NCBI GenBank assembly: GCA_934121925.1
Contig: CAKOVK010000010.1
Span: 1-54,152 of the forward strand
Source: an uncultured Clostridia bacterium
GTDB lineage: Bacteria; Bacillota; Clostridia; TANB77; CAG-508
Direction of reading: 5' to 3'
DNA length: 54,152 nucleotides
The first letter of the stretch is position 1. Every line of letters starts with the position of its first letter. The notes beneath the pieces were generated by a model. It saw only the letters and a program-made list of their open reading frames with translations, was not told the DNA's origin and did no database searches. Below, one piece after another: positions 1 to 8,213 of the stretch. Position numbers and translations under genes: made by a program.

Positions 1-64
1 ACCCGTGAGCTTGGAGACCATTGTTTTTAAAATTAATATGTTATCTTATATAATTAATCTAATA

Positions 65-247
65 AAAATTAAAATATGAAAAATTCCAAAAATTGCTCGG
101 TCATGTCGCTTTCGTAGAAATTGTAAATCTTCTCTCTTCGCAGCGCCCTCATTAAAAACGAGATTCCCTACTCATATAGAAGAACAATTTCTACCTCAAG
201 CTCAATCCATTCGCAACGTTTTTTCCATTTTTAATATTTTAATTTTT
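65..247. repeat. Dispersed repeat A, copy 1
   Basis: About 180 bases that recur, diverged but collinear, at 21670-21850. Shared blocks include CAGCGCCCTCATTAAAAA, GAGATTCCCTACT and the closing TTTTTAATATTTTAATTT. Inside is an inverted pair, GTAGAAATTGT at 114-124 and its complement at 184-194, so the unit can fold as a hairpin. No open frame is evident. It lies downstream of rluD. Its nature (MITE or structured RNA) is not resolved. Confidence 0.7.
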
Positions 248-282
248 TAGAAAACAATTTACTTATACAAATTCCAATTCAT

Positions 283-1189
283 TTAATTGTTTTCTAATTC
301 TTGCAACACATGTTCAAAATATTCTGGTAATGGAGCTTCGAATTCTACCATTTCTTTTGTTGTAGGGTGTACAAATTTTAGTTTTGCTGCGTGTAACATT
401 TGGCCTACAATACCAAATGGGTTCTTTCCGTTTGAATATGTATAATCTCCTACTATTGGATAACCTATTTCTGCCATATGAACTCTTATTTGATGAGTTC
501 TTCCTGTTTTTATTTTTACTTCTAACAAAGTATAGCCATTGTACCTTTTTAACACCTTAAATTCTGTAATTGCTTCTTTTCCATTTTTATCTACTGCCAT
601 TTTCTTTCTGTCTTTTGAGCTTCTTCCTATTGGCATATCTATTTTTGCTTGATTCTCTTTAACATTACCTCTTACTAATGCAATATACGTTTTTTCTACT
701 TCTCTATTTTTTATCTGATTACTTATTGATATATGTGCTTTATCGTTTTTTGCAACTATTACTAGTCCGTGATGTGTCTTTATCTATTCTATGAACTATT
801 CCTGGTCTTATTTTTCCACCTATTCCAGAAAGACTCCCTTTGCATTTCGCCATTACTGCATTTACAAGTGTGCCATCTGGATTTCCATTTCCCGGATGGA
901 CTACCATTCCCTTTTCTTTATTTACAATTAGTATATCATCGTCCTCATAAACAACATTCAACGGCATTTCTTGTGGTAATATATCTGTTTCTTTAGGTTC
1001 TTCCTTTTCTATTGTTATCACATCACCTAAACTTACTTTATATGATGTACGCACCTTTTTTCCATTTACAAGAATATTTCCATCATCTATCATTCTTTGT
1101 ACTGTCACTCTAGAAATCTCACTTTCTAAATTTGCAATTACTTTATCTATTCTATTTCCTACTTGTTCTTCTATTTTATACTCTTTCAT
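283..1189 (-). CDS. rluD: RluD-family 23S rRNA pseudouridine synthase, joined by a +1 shift at CGGA
   Basis: Converts specific uridines of large-subunit rRNA to pseudouridine. An N-terminal S4 RNA-binding domain (about residues 1-75) is followed by the catalytic domain with the HRIDKDTSGL signature, whose Asp is the nucleophile, and a C-terminal GRTHQIRVHM block. The reading frame breaks once, inside the signature: after the Ser codon (TCA) the zero frame reads CGG ACT and stops at 740. Skipping the C gives GGA (Gly), and the frame stays open to 283. The joined protein is 301 residues, the normal size for the family. The start is ATG 1189 with AGGAG just upstream. It follows lspA closely, the usual Firmicute order. 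I read it as an intact recoded gene; a simple frameshifted pseudogene is the alternative. Confidence 0.9.
766..769 (-). other. CGGA recoding site in rluD
   Basis: Minus strand reads TCA-C-GGA-CTA. CGG is the zero-frame codon (it aligns with the upstream frame ending at 740), and GGA aligns with the downstream frame ending at 283. The restored Gly is the invariant one of the DTSGL motif. Confidence 0.88.
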
Positions 1190-1197
1190 TTTTTCTC

Positions 1198-1701
1198 CTA
1201 ATTTTTACTTTTAATGGTGCTATGAATTAAATTTAATACTATAACTATGCACCCTGTCACTACAAATATATCTGCTACATTAAATACTGGATATTTGAAC
1301 ATTGGATTTATATCAATAAAGTCTACAACATATCCTCTAAAGATTCTATCTATTAAGTTACCCATTCCTCCTGCAATTATTAAAGATATCGCAATTAATA
1401 GTGTTTTACTTATTTCATCTCTTTTTGATATAACAAACTTCATAAGTATACCGATTATAATAATATTGATTGTTATAAACATTAATATGTTGTTGCTCCC
1501 TATTCCGTATGCTCCTCCGGTATTTTCTACATATGTAAAATTTAGAGTCCCTCTAATTATTTCTATACTAGAGTTAAATATATTTTTTATTATAATTTGT
1601 TTAGCTATTTGATCTATGCAAATAGAAATTAGAATTATAAATACTATAAATAAAATTTTTCTATTCTTAATATTAATTTTCTTATACCTGCTTTCTTTCA
1701 T
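1198..1701 (-). CDS. lspA: Lipoprotein signal peptidase (signal peptidase II)
   Basis: Cleaves the signal peptide of diacylglyceryl-modified prolipoproteins in the cytoplasmic membrane. Four hydrophobic segments are visible, and the two aspartates of the active site lie in the conserved GNLIDR and FNVADI blocks; NTGGAYG is the other family landmark. I chose ATG 1701 (MKESRYKK) because the open frame further upstream only runs into the preceding gene. With that start the gene overlaps the end of the upstream membrane-protein gene by about 20 bases and is about 167 residues long, a usual size. It is followed nine bases later by rluD, a pairing common in Firmicutes that implies co-transcription. 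Confidence 0.93.
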   Translation of the reverse strand: MKESRYKKINIKNRKILFIVFIILISICIDQIAKQIIIKNIFNSSIEIIRGTLNFTYVENTGGAYGIGSNNILMFITINIIIIGILMKFVISKRDEISKTLLIAISLIIAGGMGNLIDRIFRGYVVDFIDINPMFKYPVFNVADIFVVTGCIVIVLNLIHSTIKSKN

Positions 1702-3331
1702 AAATACAAAAATGGTCATCTTCATAAAGTTCTTCATATCTCTCTTTGTCTTGTTCTATGAATCTTCTCAATTTTGCATCTTTATACATTATTAGGTGTG
1801 TTATGCCATATTTATCTAGCACTTCTTCTACATTGTCTATATTCAATCCAGATAAATCCAAATAATCATTGAATACATTTACGCCTTCGTTAAATTCCGG
1901 AGAATATAGATCAGCTCTTGAATCTATGAATACTGGAATACCTCTAAATAATAAATAACTTCCGTAATTATACTCATTGTATAATCTCATATTTTCAATA
2001 TCTATATTGTTTAAAATATAATCTGCTGCCATTACTGGATAAGTACTTTCATCTACAAATGAATCATTCATTTTTTTCTTATAATTTGTTATACTAATAA
2101 TCAATACTAAATTAATAGTTATTATCATTCCTACTATTCCTGTCATTCGTTTTATAAGCTTTTTACAGCCTTCAGGATCATATTTATTGAACATCGAGCA
2201 TACTAATTTATTTAAAATTATTGTACATACCAATGTAAATATAGAAAATTGTCTTCTCGTAGAGAAAGTAAGAAAAACTAGTCCTCCTAGCATGAATAAA
2301 TCGCTTAGCCTTATTTTTGTATCTGTAAAAGTTAATATTACTATGAAAATTATTAGAGCACACATAAATTCTATATTCTGTACAAGTGTTAATGGTAAAT
2401 GTTCACTTATGTTTTGTGTAGTTGTTCCCTGCATTGTTTTTATAAGATATGTATAAGGAGTTGCACCTAAAGGAGTAAGAAGTCCTGTAAATAAACATAT
2501 TATCATTATTATAATTAATAGCTTTACATTGTCATTCTTTTTAATTATTATTTTATATGGATTCTTATTAGCTTTCTCTCTTCTTTCTTGAAGTAATTCT
2601 ATTCGTTCCTCTAATTTTTCTATTCTACTTTTTAAGTCTTGAATTTCTTCTTCATTTTCTGCCTTTTTAATTTTCTTTTGTAAAGCTGTAATTTTGCTAG
2701 TGTTTATAATAATACTAGAATTTGAAAGAATGTATACCATATATTCTGCTATATATGGTAAATACAAAATAAAGTAGAATGGAAATACTGCAACATGAAC
2801 ATTTGCTATAATTATTGGTATAATTACTAATCCAATTGCGTATCTCTTTCTTTTAGTTTCCAAAAACATTTCTATAAAATAAACTGTTAGTAAAAACAAT
2901 ATAAATGTTACTAATTGAGCTCTTGCAGCTATATAATTTCTTAATAAATACATTGCTCCTATTGTTAGTACAAATGATGTTAATTTATTTTTTGTAAGTT
3001 TAGTATTTACTAAATACATAATTAAACCTAAAATTATGCTTAAAACAATTGTTGATATATATATACCTGCTTGTCCTCCTATATTATACGCTAAGTATAT
3101 TCCAACATCATATAGCCAATGTGGATATGTATATTCTAAGTTATGATATGAAAAAGGGTCTTTCATATCAATTCCATTCTGAATTATATGCTCACCTATT
3201 TTTATTGTATAAAATGTATCGTTCTGTAATGTAATTGGAGATAATGCAATACAAAATATGGCTATTAGAATTATTGCCATAGTATTAAACCTTACACTTT
3301 CTTTACTTATCTTTGTTATTTTATCTTTCAT
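1682..3331 (-). CDS. Polytopic membrane protein, possibly GT-C-like
   Basis: A 549-residue protein that I cannot name. About ten hydrophobic helices are arranged in two blocks, residues 15-205 and 270-405, separated by a charged coiled-coil insert of about 50 residues rich in Lys and Glu. A soluble tail of about 130 residues follows. The first periplasmic loop (NDTFYTIKIGEHI, then DPFSYH) resembles the first loop of GT-C fold glycosyltransferases, where an Asp binds the lipid-phosphate donor. That is a weak analogy, not an assignment. It lies immediately upstream of lspA and overlaps it, so the two are probably co-transcribed. Confidence 0.6.
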   Translation of the reverse strand: MKDKITKISKESVRFNTMAIILIAIFCIALSPITLQNDTFYTIKIGEHIIQNGIDMKDPFSYHNLEYTYPHWLYDVGIYLAYNIGGQAGIYISTIVLSIILGLIMYLVNTKLTKNKLTSFVLTIGAMYLLRNYIAARAQLVTFILFLLTVYFIEMFLETKRKRYAIGLVIIPIIIANVHVAVFPFYFILYLPYIAEYMVYILSNSSIIINTSKITALQKKIKKAENEEEIQDLKSRIEKLEERIELLQERREKANKNPYKIIIKKNDNVKLLIIIMIICLFTGLLTPLGATPYTYLIKTMQGTTTQNISEHLPLTLVQNIEFMCALIIFIVILTFTDTKIRLSDLFMLGGLVFLTFSTRRQFSIFTLVCTIILNKLVCSMFNKYDPEGCKKLIKRMTGIVGMIITINLVLIISITNYKKKMNDSFVDESTYPVMAADYILNNIDIENMRLYNEYNYGSYLLFRGIPVFIDSRADLYSPEFNEGVNVFNDYLDLSGLNIDNVEEVLDKYGITHLIMYKDAKLRRFIEQDKERYEELYEDDHFCIYERKQV

Positions 3332-3423
3332 TATTATTCTCCTATTTTATAAATTGTGATTCATATTATTTATGCAAATATATTATCATATTTAAAAATT
3401 TCTTACAACTATTTTATTTTATT

Positions 3424-3452
3424 ATTGCCTTTTTTCATTATTTTGATATAAT
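3424..3452 (+). promoter_or_regulatory. Probable sigma-A promoter for the nuclease gene
   Basis: TTGCCT, 17 bases, then TATAAT at 3447-3452, ending 16 bases before the ATG at 3469. The -10 is perfect and the -35 is partial. Confidence 0.55.
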
Positions 3453-3468
3453 TTGATTGGTGATTATT

Positions 3469-4204
3469 ATGATACTAAAATGTATTACTTTTAATATGTG
3501 TCATGGGCAAGGAATAGATCGGAAAAATAGATATTAGAAGACAAGCACTTTTACTTAAGAAATTTCATCCAGATATAATCTTCTTGCAAGAAATAGATAT
3601 GTATACAAAACGCTCTTATTATAGGAATCAATTATATATGCTTAGCAAATATACAGGTCTTACATTCAGGGCTATGGGAACTAACATTAAATATAAAAAT
3701 GGATTTTATGGTGATGGAATATTATCAAAATTTCCAATTGAATATTCTGCAAATTATTTATCACCCCTTACTAACATAGCTCATGAACAAAGAGGAATTT
3801 TGTGTAACAAAATTTCATTTGGTAATACTAAAATAAACGTATTTTCTCTTCATATGTCTACATTTGAAGAAGAAAGAATTTTGACAGCTAAGGAACTTAT
3901 TAGAATAGTAGCAAAAGTTAATAAAAATGAACCTATAATAATTGGTGGAGATTTTAATGTCGGAATAAAAAAAATTGGGAATCATAAATATTTGTATGAT
4001 CCTAAAGCTTCTTACCCTGAATATGAAATACTAAAAACAAAATTCAAAAATATAAATAATTCAGAAATTACCTGGCGTTCTAAAGAAGCAAATGCCTGCA
4101 TAGATTCATTCTTCTATTCAAAACACCTACAACTATTAAAACAAGAAACTATAAAAACAGACATTTCGGACCATTATCCTATATATACAGAATTTTTAAT
4201 ATAG
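3469..4204 (+). CDS. Endonuclease/exonuclease/phosphatase-family protein, joined by a +1 shift at CGGA
   Basis: A metal-dependent phosphodiesterase or nuclease of the DNase I-like superfamily. The start at 3469 gives MILKCITFNMCHGQGID, which carries the family's opening strand with Asn. After the shift follow FLQEID (metal-binding Glu), GGDFNV and the terminal SDHYPIY motif (catalytic Asp-His). The zero frame meets CGG at 3520 and stops seven codons later; reading GGA at 3521 continues without interruption to 4204. The joined length is 244 residues, typical of the compact bacterial members. The N-terminal 17 codons contain essential family sequence, so a start after the break is unlikely. The substrate is unknown. 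Confidence 0.82.
3520..3523 (+). other. CGGA recoding site in the nuclease gene
   Basis: Plus strand reads GAT-C-GGA-AAA. CGG is codon 18 from the ATG at 3469, and GGA is in frame with the rest of the gene. This is the only plus-strand example, so the pattern is not tied to one DNA strand. Confidence 0.82.
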
Positions 4205-4210
4205 GATAAA

Positions 4211-4303
4211 GAACAAAGCGACTCAAGTCGCCTTTTGTTCTCGCTGATTTGAGTTTCCGAATTTAGCAATTATAACATTTTATTGTATAGAAATCCTATA
4301 CAA
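4211..4303. repeat. Structured repeat B, copy 1 (shortened)
   Basis: Hairpin 1 at 4211-4240 (GAACAAA-GCGAC, loop, GTCGC...TTTGTTC), a conserved centre containing TTTGAGTTTCCGAAT and TAGCATT-like sequence, then hairpin 2 at 4283-4303 (TTGTATAG paired with CTATACAA). This copy lacks about 28 bases of the centre found in the other three. It lies between two convergent genes. Confidence 0.75.
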
Positions 4304-4304
4304 C

Positions 4305-4331
4305 AAAAAACAGCTCTTTTGAGCTGTTTTT
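4305..4331. terminator. Bidirectional intrinsic terminator
   Basis: AAAAACAGCTC-TTTT-GAGCTGTTTTT: a GC-containing stem flanked by A and T runs, between the convergent nuclease and SSB-like genes. Confidence 0.85.
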
Positions 4332-4337
4332 AATTAT

Positions 4338-5018
4338 TTAAATTGCTTCTGCTTGATTACTTTCTTCTTCATCACTTTTTTTATCTATTACTTCTAAACT
4401 TCCAATAGATACTTCATAAGCTACTCTTTGTTCTACTCTTCCATCATCAAATTTTTTCTCATACATTCTACTTTGAACTCTTCCTACTATCTTTACTTCT
4501 GTCCCAACTTTCATATTCTCGCAAAATCTAGCATTTCTTCCCCAAGCTATACATGGTATATAGTCTGATTTGTTATACGCCCTATTAACTGCTAATAATA
4601 GGTCTGCTATTTCTCTTCCAAATGGAGTTTGTCTATATATAGGTTTTTTACATATGTATCCATTTAAAGTTACTTCATTTGATACTTTTTCTTTTTGCTC
4701 TTCTTGTTCTTGTTCATTATATTCCATTATATCTTTTGCAAAAACTGTAAGAACTAATCTATTTCTTTCATTCTCATAGCTATTATATGATCTAAACTGT
4801 CCCTCTACAACAACTTTCTTTCCTATGCTTAAATCAAAATTTGCAATTAATCTTTCAGATATAGTAATTGGAATTATGTCTTCGTTTCCACTTAAACGTG
4901 GTACCTCCAAGTTAAACAAATAAAAACTTTCTCCATAAATTTCGTGACTAAATGTTTTATCACTAATAATTTTACCTATTAAAACTAAGTAATTATTTTC
5001 TGTGTAATTTGTAATCAA
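4338..5018 (-). CDS. Single-stranded DNA-binding-like protein with two OB folds
   Basis: At 226 residues it is longer than a normal SSB (about 110-180). Two OB-fold-like halves can be seen. Residues 5-95 begin NNYLVLIGKI and end in a VLTVFAKDI strand. Residues 113-213 include NEVTLNGYICKKP, IPCIAWGRNA and VKIVGRVQSR, which is typical SSB sequence. They are separated by a Gln/Glu-rich linker. The first half is the more diverged. It probably binds single-stranded DNA in replication or repair, perhaps as an intramolecular dimer. The C-terminus (EEESNQAEAI) is acidic but lacks the usual DDDIPF-type tip that recruits partners, so this may be an accessory SSB paralogue. It stands alone, with greA upstream on the same strand. 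Confidence 0.78.
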   Translation of the reverse strand: MITNYTENNYLVLIGKIISDKTFSHEIYGESFYLFNLEVPRLSGNEDIIPITISERLIANFDLSIGKKVVVEGQFRSYNSYENERNRLVLTVFAKDIMEYNEQEQEEQKEKVSNEVTLNGYICKKPIYRQTPFGREIADLLLAVNRAYNKSDYIPCIAWGRNARFCENMKVGTEVKIVGRVQSRMYEKKFDDGRVEQRVAYEVSIGSLEVIDKKSDEEESNQAEAI

Positions 5019-5151
5019 TTTAATTTCCTCCCTTTTGTTTTTCTATAGTATTTTATTCGTTACCTTCGTGTTTTAGAATACTAATTTTTTATTCAACAAT
5101 ACTATTATACTACTTTTGGAAGGTTTTGTCTACATAAAATGGTAAAATAAT

Positions 5152-5628
5152 CTATTTTTTTATTGCTAATATTTTAAATTTCACTACTCCCCCTGGTGTT
5201 TGCGCTTCTACTACCTGGTTTTTTTTGGCACCTAGTAAAGCTGCACCTATAGGTGATTCATTTGAAATTCTATTTTGTGATAAATCTACTTCTGTTGACC
5301 CAACTATTGTATATTCAACTTCTTCATTATATTCCATGTCTAAAACTTTAACTTTATTTCCAACTTGAACTATTTTTGTGTCTATTTCTGACTCATCTAT
5401 TATTCTTGCATATCTCAATTTATTTTCTAATTCTGCTATCTTAATTTCATTTGAAGCTTGTGCATTCTTCGCTTCATCATATTCAGAATTTTCAGATAAA
5501 TCTCCAAATCCTAAAGCAACCTTTATTCTCTCTGAAATTTCTGTTCTTTTTTCTGTTTTTAGGTATTCTAATTCTTTCTCTAAATTGTCATATCCCTCTT
5601 GTGTTAATAATACTTCTTTTTCTTCCAT
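5152..5628 (-). CDS. greA: Transcription elongation factor GreA
   Basis: A 158-residue protein of standard length. Residues 1-75 form the antiparallel coiled coil that enters the RNA polymerase secondary channel, with the conserved GDLSENSEYDEAK tip whose Asp and Glu assist transcript cleavage. Residues 80-158 form the FKBP-like domain, with the SPIGAALLGAK block. It rescues backtracked polymerase by stimulating cleavage of the RNA 3' end. The start is ATG 5628 after AAAGGAG. It is separated by 52 bases from the unknown gene upstream. Confidence 0.96.
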   Translation of the reverse strand: MEEKEVLLTQEGYDNLEKELEYLKTEKRTEISERIKVALGFGDLSENSEYDEAKNAQASNEIKIAELENKLRYARIIDESEIDTKIVQVGNKVKVLDMEYNEEVEYTIVGSTEVDLSQNRISNESPIGAALLGAKKNQVVEAQTPGGVVKFKILAIKK

Positions 5629-5680
5629 TTTGCATTACTCCTTTAAAATATTATTTAATTCATTTTATACTACTCCACTA

Positions 5681-6601
5681 TTAAGTTTTTGTCAAGTGTT
5701 TAGTATTAAATTCATTTTCTTTTAAGTAACCATTATTTCCCACTAATTTTTTTATCTTTATCTTATCTTCTGTTATTTTATTTCTAGCTTCAAGCAATCT
5801 ATTTTTATATAAAATACTTTCATATACGATTTCGTTTATAAAACCATCCATTTTATATTTTGGTGGTATACTTATTTTAAAATAATTTACATTTATACCA
5901 TTAAATTTTTTGCTTTTTATTTGTACTTTATTTAAAATATTTACTATAATTGCTTCATTAAATATTTTATATTGATTTATAAGCTCACTCGGAAAATCTA
6001 TATTAATAATTATTCTAGAAGACTTTAAACTACTCCTTTTATTATTTGAAATATTAAGCAATATCCCAAATTCGTTATAAAGAGATTCTTCGACTTTTAA
6101 CCACTTAGTAATATGATTTGTAACAATACTCAGTGTTTTTACTTTTTTGGCTAAGTCCATTACTAACTCTTGATTAAATTCGCTATAGTCATTAACTAGT
6201 ATTGAAATTTCAGATTTTTTAATATTTTCATTCTTTATTTTTAGTATATACTTTATAATTTCTTCTGTTAAGCATTTAAATAAAAATCTACCATTTAGTA
6301 TATTTATATTCTCACTATACAAACTATTCTCTAATTCATCTAAGTTACTTAAATATTCTGATAACACAATATTACTAGTTCCATTACTTTCTAAAATTTT
6401 AGTTATTTTTTTTGAAAATTTATTTATTTTTCTCTTACTAATACTCTTTTTCTTAAAAAGCGGCAAATAGCATATTTCTTTTCCGCCTTCATTTTTTATC
6501 TCTATAATATTAAAAACTTTTTTTATTTTTACTATAAATCTTTTTATAAAGTCACAAGTTTCATCTGTTTCTTTTAAATATATAATATTCAATAATCTCA
6601 C
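5681..6601 (-). CDS. Conserved-looking protein of unknown function
   Basis: 306 residues, very rich in Lys, Ile and Asn, with no signal peptide or membrane helix that I can see. Alternating hydrophobic strands such as RIIINIDFPSELI and the segment ISILVNDYSE suggest an alpha/beta fold, possibly nucleotide-binding-like, but no catalytic motif stands out. The frame is uninterrupted and fills the interval between the prepilin-like gene and greA. I do not recognise the family. The low-complexity composition makes distant similarity by eye unreliable. Confidence 0.6.
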   Translation of the reverse strand: MRLLNIIYLKETDETCDFIKRFIVKIKKVFNIIEIKNEGGKEICYLPLFKKKSISKRKINKFSKKITKILESNGTSNIVLSEYLSNLDELENSLYSENINILNGRFLFKCLTEEIIKYILKIKNENIKKSEISILVNDYSEFNQELVMDLAKKVKTLSIVTNHITKWLKVEESLYNEFGILLNISNNKRSSLKSSRIIINIDFPSELINQYKIFNEAIIVNILNKVQIKSKKFNGINVNYFKISIPPKYKMDGFINEIVYESILYKNRLLEARNKITEDKIKIKKLVGNNGYLKENEFNTKHLTKT

Positions 6602-6652
6602 CTAAATATAATATTTGTTCTATTATATTTAGGTTGATTATGCAATATTACA

Positions 6653-7186
6653 TTAAGCATTATTATTTTGAACATTTAATACGTTTGTACTATGAACATA
6701 TTCTTCCTCATCCTGATATTTAGAAGTAAATTTACTTGTATTTAAAACATATTCATTGGTAATTATATTTGTATTTTTTGCTCTGATTTCCACAATTATA
6801 ATGTTTTTTCCATTTTGCAATTCTTCTTTAAAAGTACATTCTTCAATATTTTCGGCAACTTTTATAGTTCTATTAATATTTCCAGTTTCGTCTAGTTCTA
6901 TTAAGTTTATAATTTTATTAATGCTATCATATTCATATTTATTGTTACTAGAAAAAGTCACACTATTTTGAGTAATATCTATTATGTTATTATCTTGTTT
7001 TTTTACTTCTTGCAAAAAATATGAATTAAACTTATTGACCTCTGCAATATCTGTTCCTTCTTGATTTATTTCTTTTACACTGCTCTTAAAATTAGCAGTA
7101 ACAGTTGCAAGTATTGCCAGAACGACAAATACCAGTACCACATAGATAGCCAAAGATGTTAAAGTTATACCATTTTGTGATTTCAC
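6653..7186 (-). CDS. Prepilin-like membrane-anchored protein
   Basis: The N-terminus is short and basic, followed by SQNGITLTSLAIY and a roughly 20-residue hydrophobic helix. This is the layout of a type IV prepilin cleaved after Gly, except that the usual Glu at position 5 of the mature protein is not present. The remainder (about 140 residues) is a soluble domain with repeated NNIIDI/NIIIVE strands. I prefer the GTG at 7186 because AGAGGTG precedes it; an ATG at 7216 overlapping the end of scpB is the alternative. It is translationally linked to scpB. The role in secretion or adhesion is a guess. Confidence 0.6.
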   Translation of the reverse strand: MKSQNGITLTSLAIYVVLVFVVLAILATVTANFKSSVKEINQEGTDIAEVNKFNSYFLQEVKKQDNNIIDITQNSVTFSSNNKYEYDSINKIINLIELDETGNINRTIKVAENIEECTFKEELQNGKNIIIVEIRAKNTNIITNEYVLNTSKFTSKYQDEEEYVHSTNVLNVQNNNA

Positions 7187-7208
7187 TATATCACCTCTTA
7201 ATTCGTTT

Positions 7209-7811
7209 CTATTCATTTGTTTCTAGAGAATTTTCGTTATTTTCCTTATTGGTATCATCAATAATTTCATCTATAACTATTTGCTCATTTTCATCTATCT
7301 TGTATTTTGGAAGTTCTGGTAATTCTTCTATACTAGACATCCCAAACATTTTTAAAAAGTCCTTTGTTGTTGAATAAATTGTAGGCCTACCAGGAGCATC
7401 TAATCTTCCTACTTCTTCTATTAGGTTATATTCCAAAAGTTTATATATTGTCCCATCAGAATTAACACCTCTTATTTGTTCTATTTCCGCTCTTGTAATT
7501 TTAGGATTATATGCAATTATAGATAGAGTTTCTAATGCTGCAGCAGATAAGCTAGGTTTTGCTCTGTTATCAAAAATTGGATATATGTAATCATAATATT
7601 CTTTTTTCGAACACATTTGATATCCATTCTCTACTTTAATTATTTCTATTCCTCTATTTTGTTCTTCAAATTCACTTTTCATATTTTGCATTATACTATC
7701 TATATCTTCATTGCTAAGCTCTAATATAGCCATAAGTTCTTTTGTTTCTACGATTCTGCCTGCCGAAAAGAGAATCGCTTCTATTATTGATTTTATTTTA
7801 TCTATTTCCAC
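7209..7811 (-). CDS. scpB: Segregation and condensation protein B
   Basis: A 200-residue winged-helix protein of the SMC-ScpA-ScpB condensin complex, which compacts and separates sister chromosomes. Residues 1-80 and 85-165 form the two winged-helix domains, with the family segments IIEAILFSAG, LSIIAYNPKITRAEIE, IRGVNSDGTIYKLLE and GRPTIYSTTKDFLK. The acidic Asn/Glu-rich tail is variable in the family. scpA is not next to it here, which is less usual. The end overlaps the possible start of the prepilin-like gene. Confidence 0.94.
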   Translation of the reverse strand: MEIDKIKSIIEAILFSAGRIVETKELMAILELSNEDIDSIMQNMKSEFEEQNRGIEIIKVENGYQMCSKKEYYDYIYPIFDNRAKPSLSAAALETLSIIAYNPKITRAEIEQIRGVNSDGTIYKLLEYNLIEEVGRLDAPGRPTIYSTTKDFLKMFGMSSIEELPELPKYKIDENEQIVIDEIIDDTNKENNENSLETNE

Positions 7812-7878
7812 TTTTATTCTCCATTATACTTTTTTAATATTTATATTATTGCATTTATAATTTAAAAAGTCAATGTTT

Positions 7879-7907
7879 TTGACATTCTTATTTTTTTATG
7901 ATATTAT
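7879..7907 (+). promoter_or_regulatory. Consensus sigma-A promoter
   Basis: TTGACA at 7879-7884, a 17-base spacer, TATTAT at 7902-7907, then an RBS (GAGGTGA) and the ATG at 7929. Confidence 0.8.
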
Positions 7908-7928
7908 TAGTAAAATGAGGTGATATTA

Positions 7929-8096
7929 ATGCCAGATAATGAAGAAAAAAAAGAAATAGAAATAATTAATGGAGATGGAACAGAATTGGAAATGTCTCCT
8001 GTTTTCGAACATTTAAATGCTGTAAAACCTAAGCCAAAAAGTGAAGAAGAAAAGAAAAAGAAAATAGTAATACCGGAAGTTAAAGAAAAAAAATAA
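7929..8096 (+). CDS. Small charged protein, 55 residues
   Basis: A short frame, MPDNEEKKEIE to VKEKK, rich in Glu and Lys with no hydrophobic segment. Support for its being real is contextual: a near-perfect promoter (7879-7907), a GAGGTGA ribosome site at good spacing, and a frame that ends cleanly at 8096. It is divergent from scpB. I do not recognise it. The core with alternating hydrophobics (LEMSPVFEHLN) could be a short folded or partner-binding segment. Confidence 0.65.
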   Translation: MPDNEEKKEIEIINGDGTELEMSPVFEHLNAVKPKPKSEEEKKKKIVIPEVKEKK

Positions 8097-8176
8097 AGTA
8101 CTTTAAAATAATAAAAAGTATACAAAGCTTTTTATTATTTTTATTTTATTATATAGAAAAGTTACTTTTTCTATGT

Positions 8177-8182
8177 TATAAT
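8177..8182 (+). promoter_or_regulatory. Possible -10 box for the gene at 8214
   Basis: A perfect TATAAT, 31 bases before the ATG at 8214. No convincing -35 was found at 16-18 bases upstream. Confidence 0.45.
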
Positions 8183-8213
8183 TATGTAAATTCTACTTAA
8201 AGGAGTGCTATTA

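Noticed and set aside
1682..1737. A longer LspA starting at 1737
   Set aside because: The extra residues lie inside the end of the upstream gene and are not like LspA N-termini; ATG 1701 gives the usual length.
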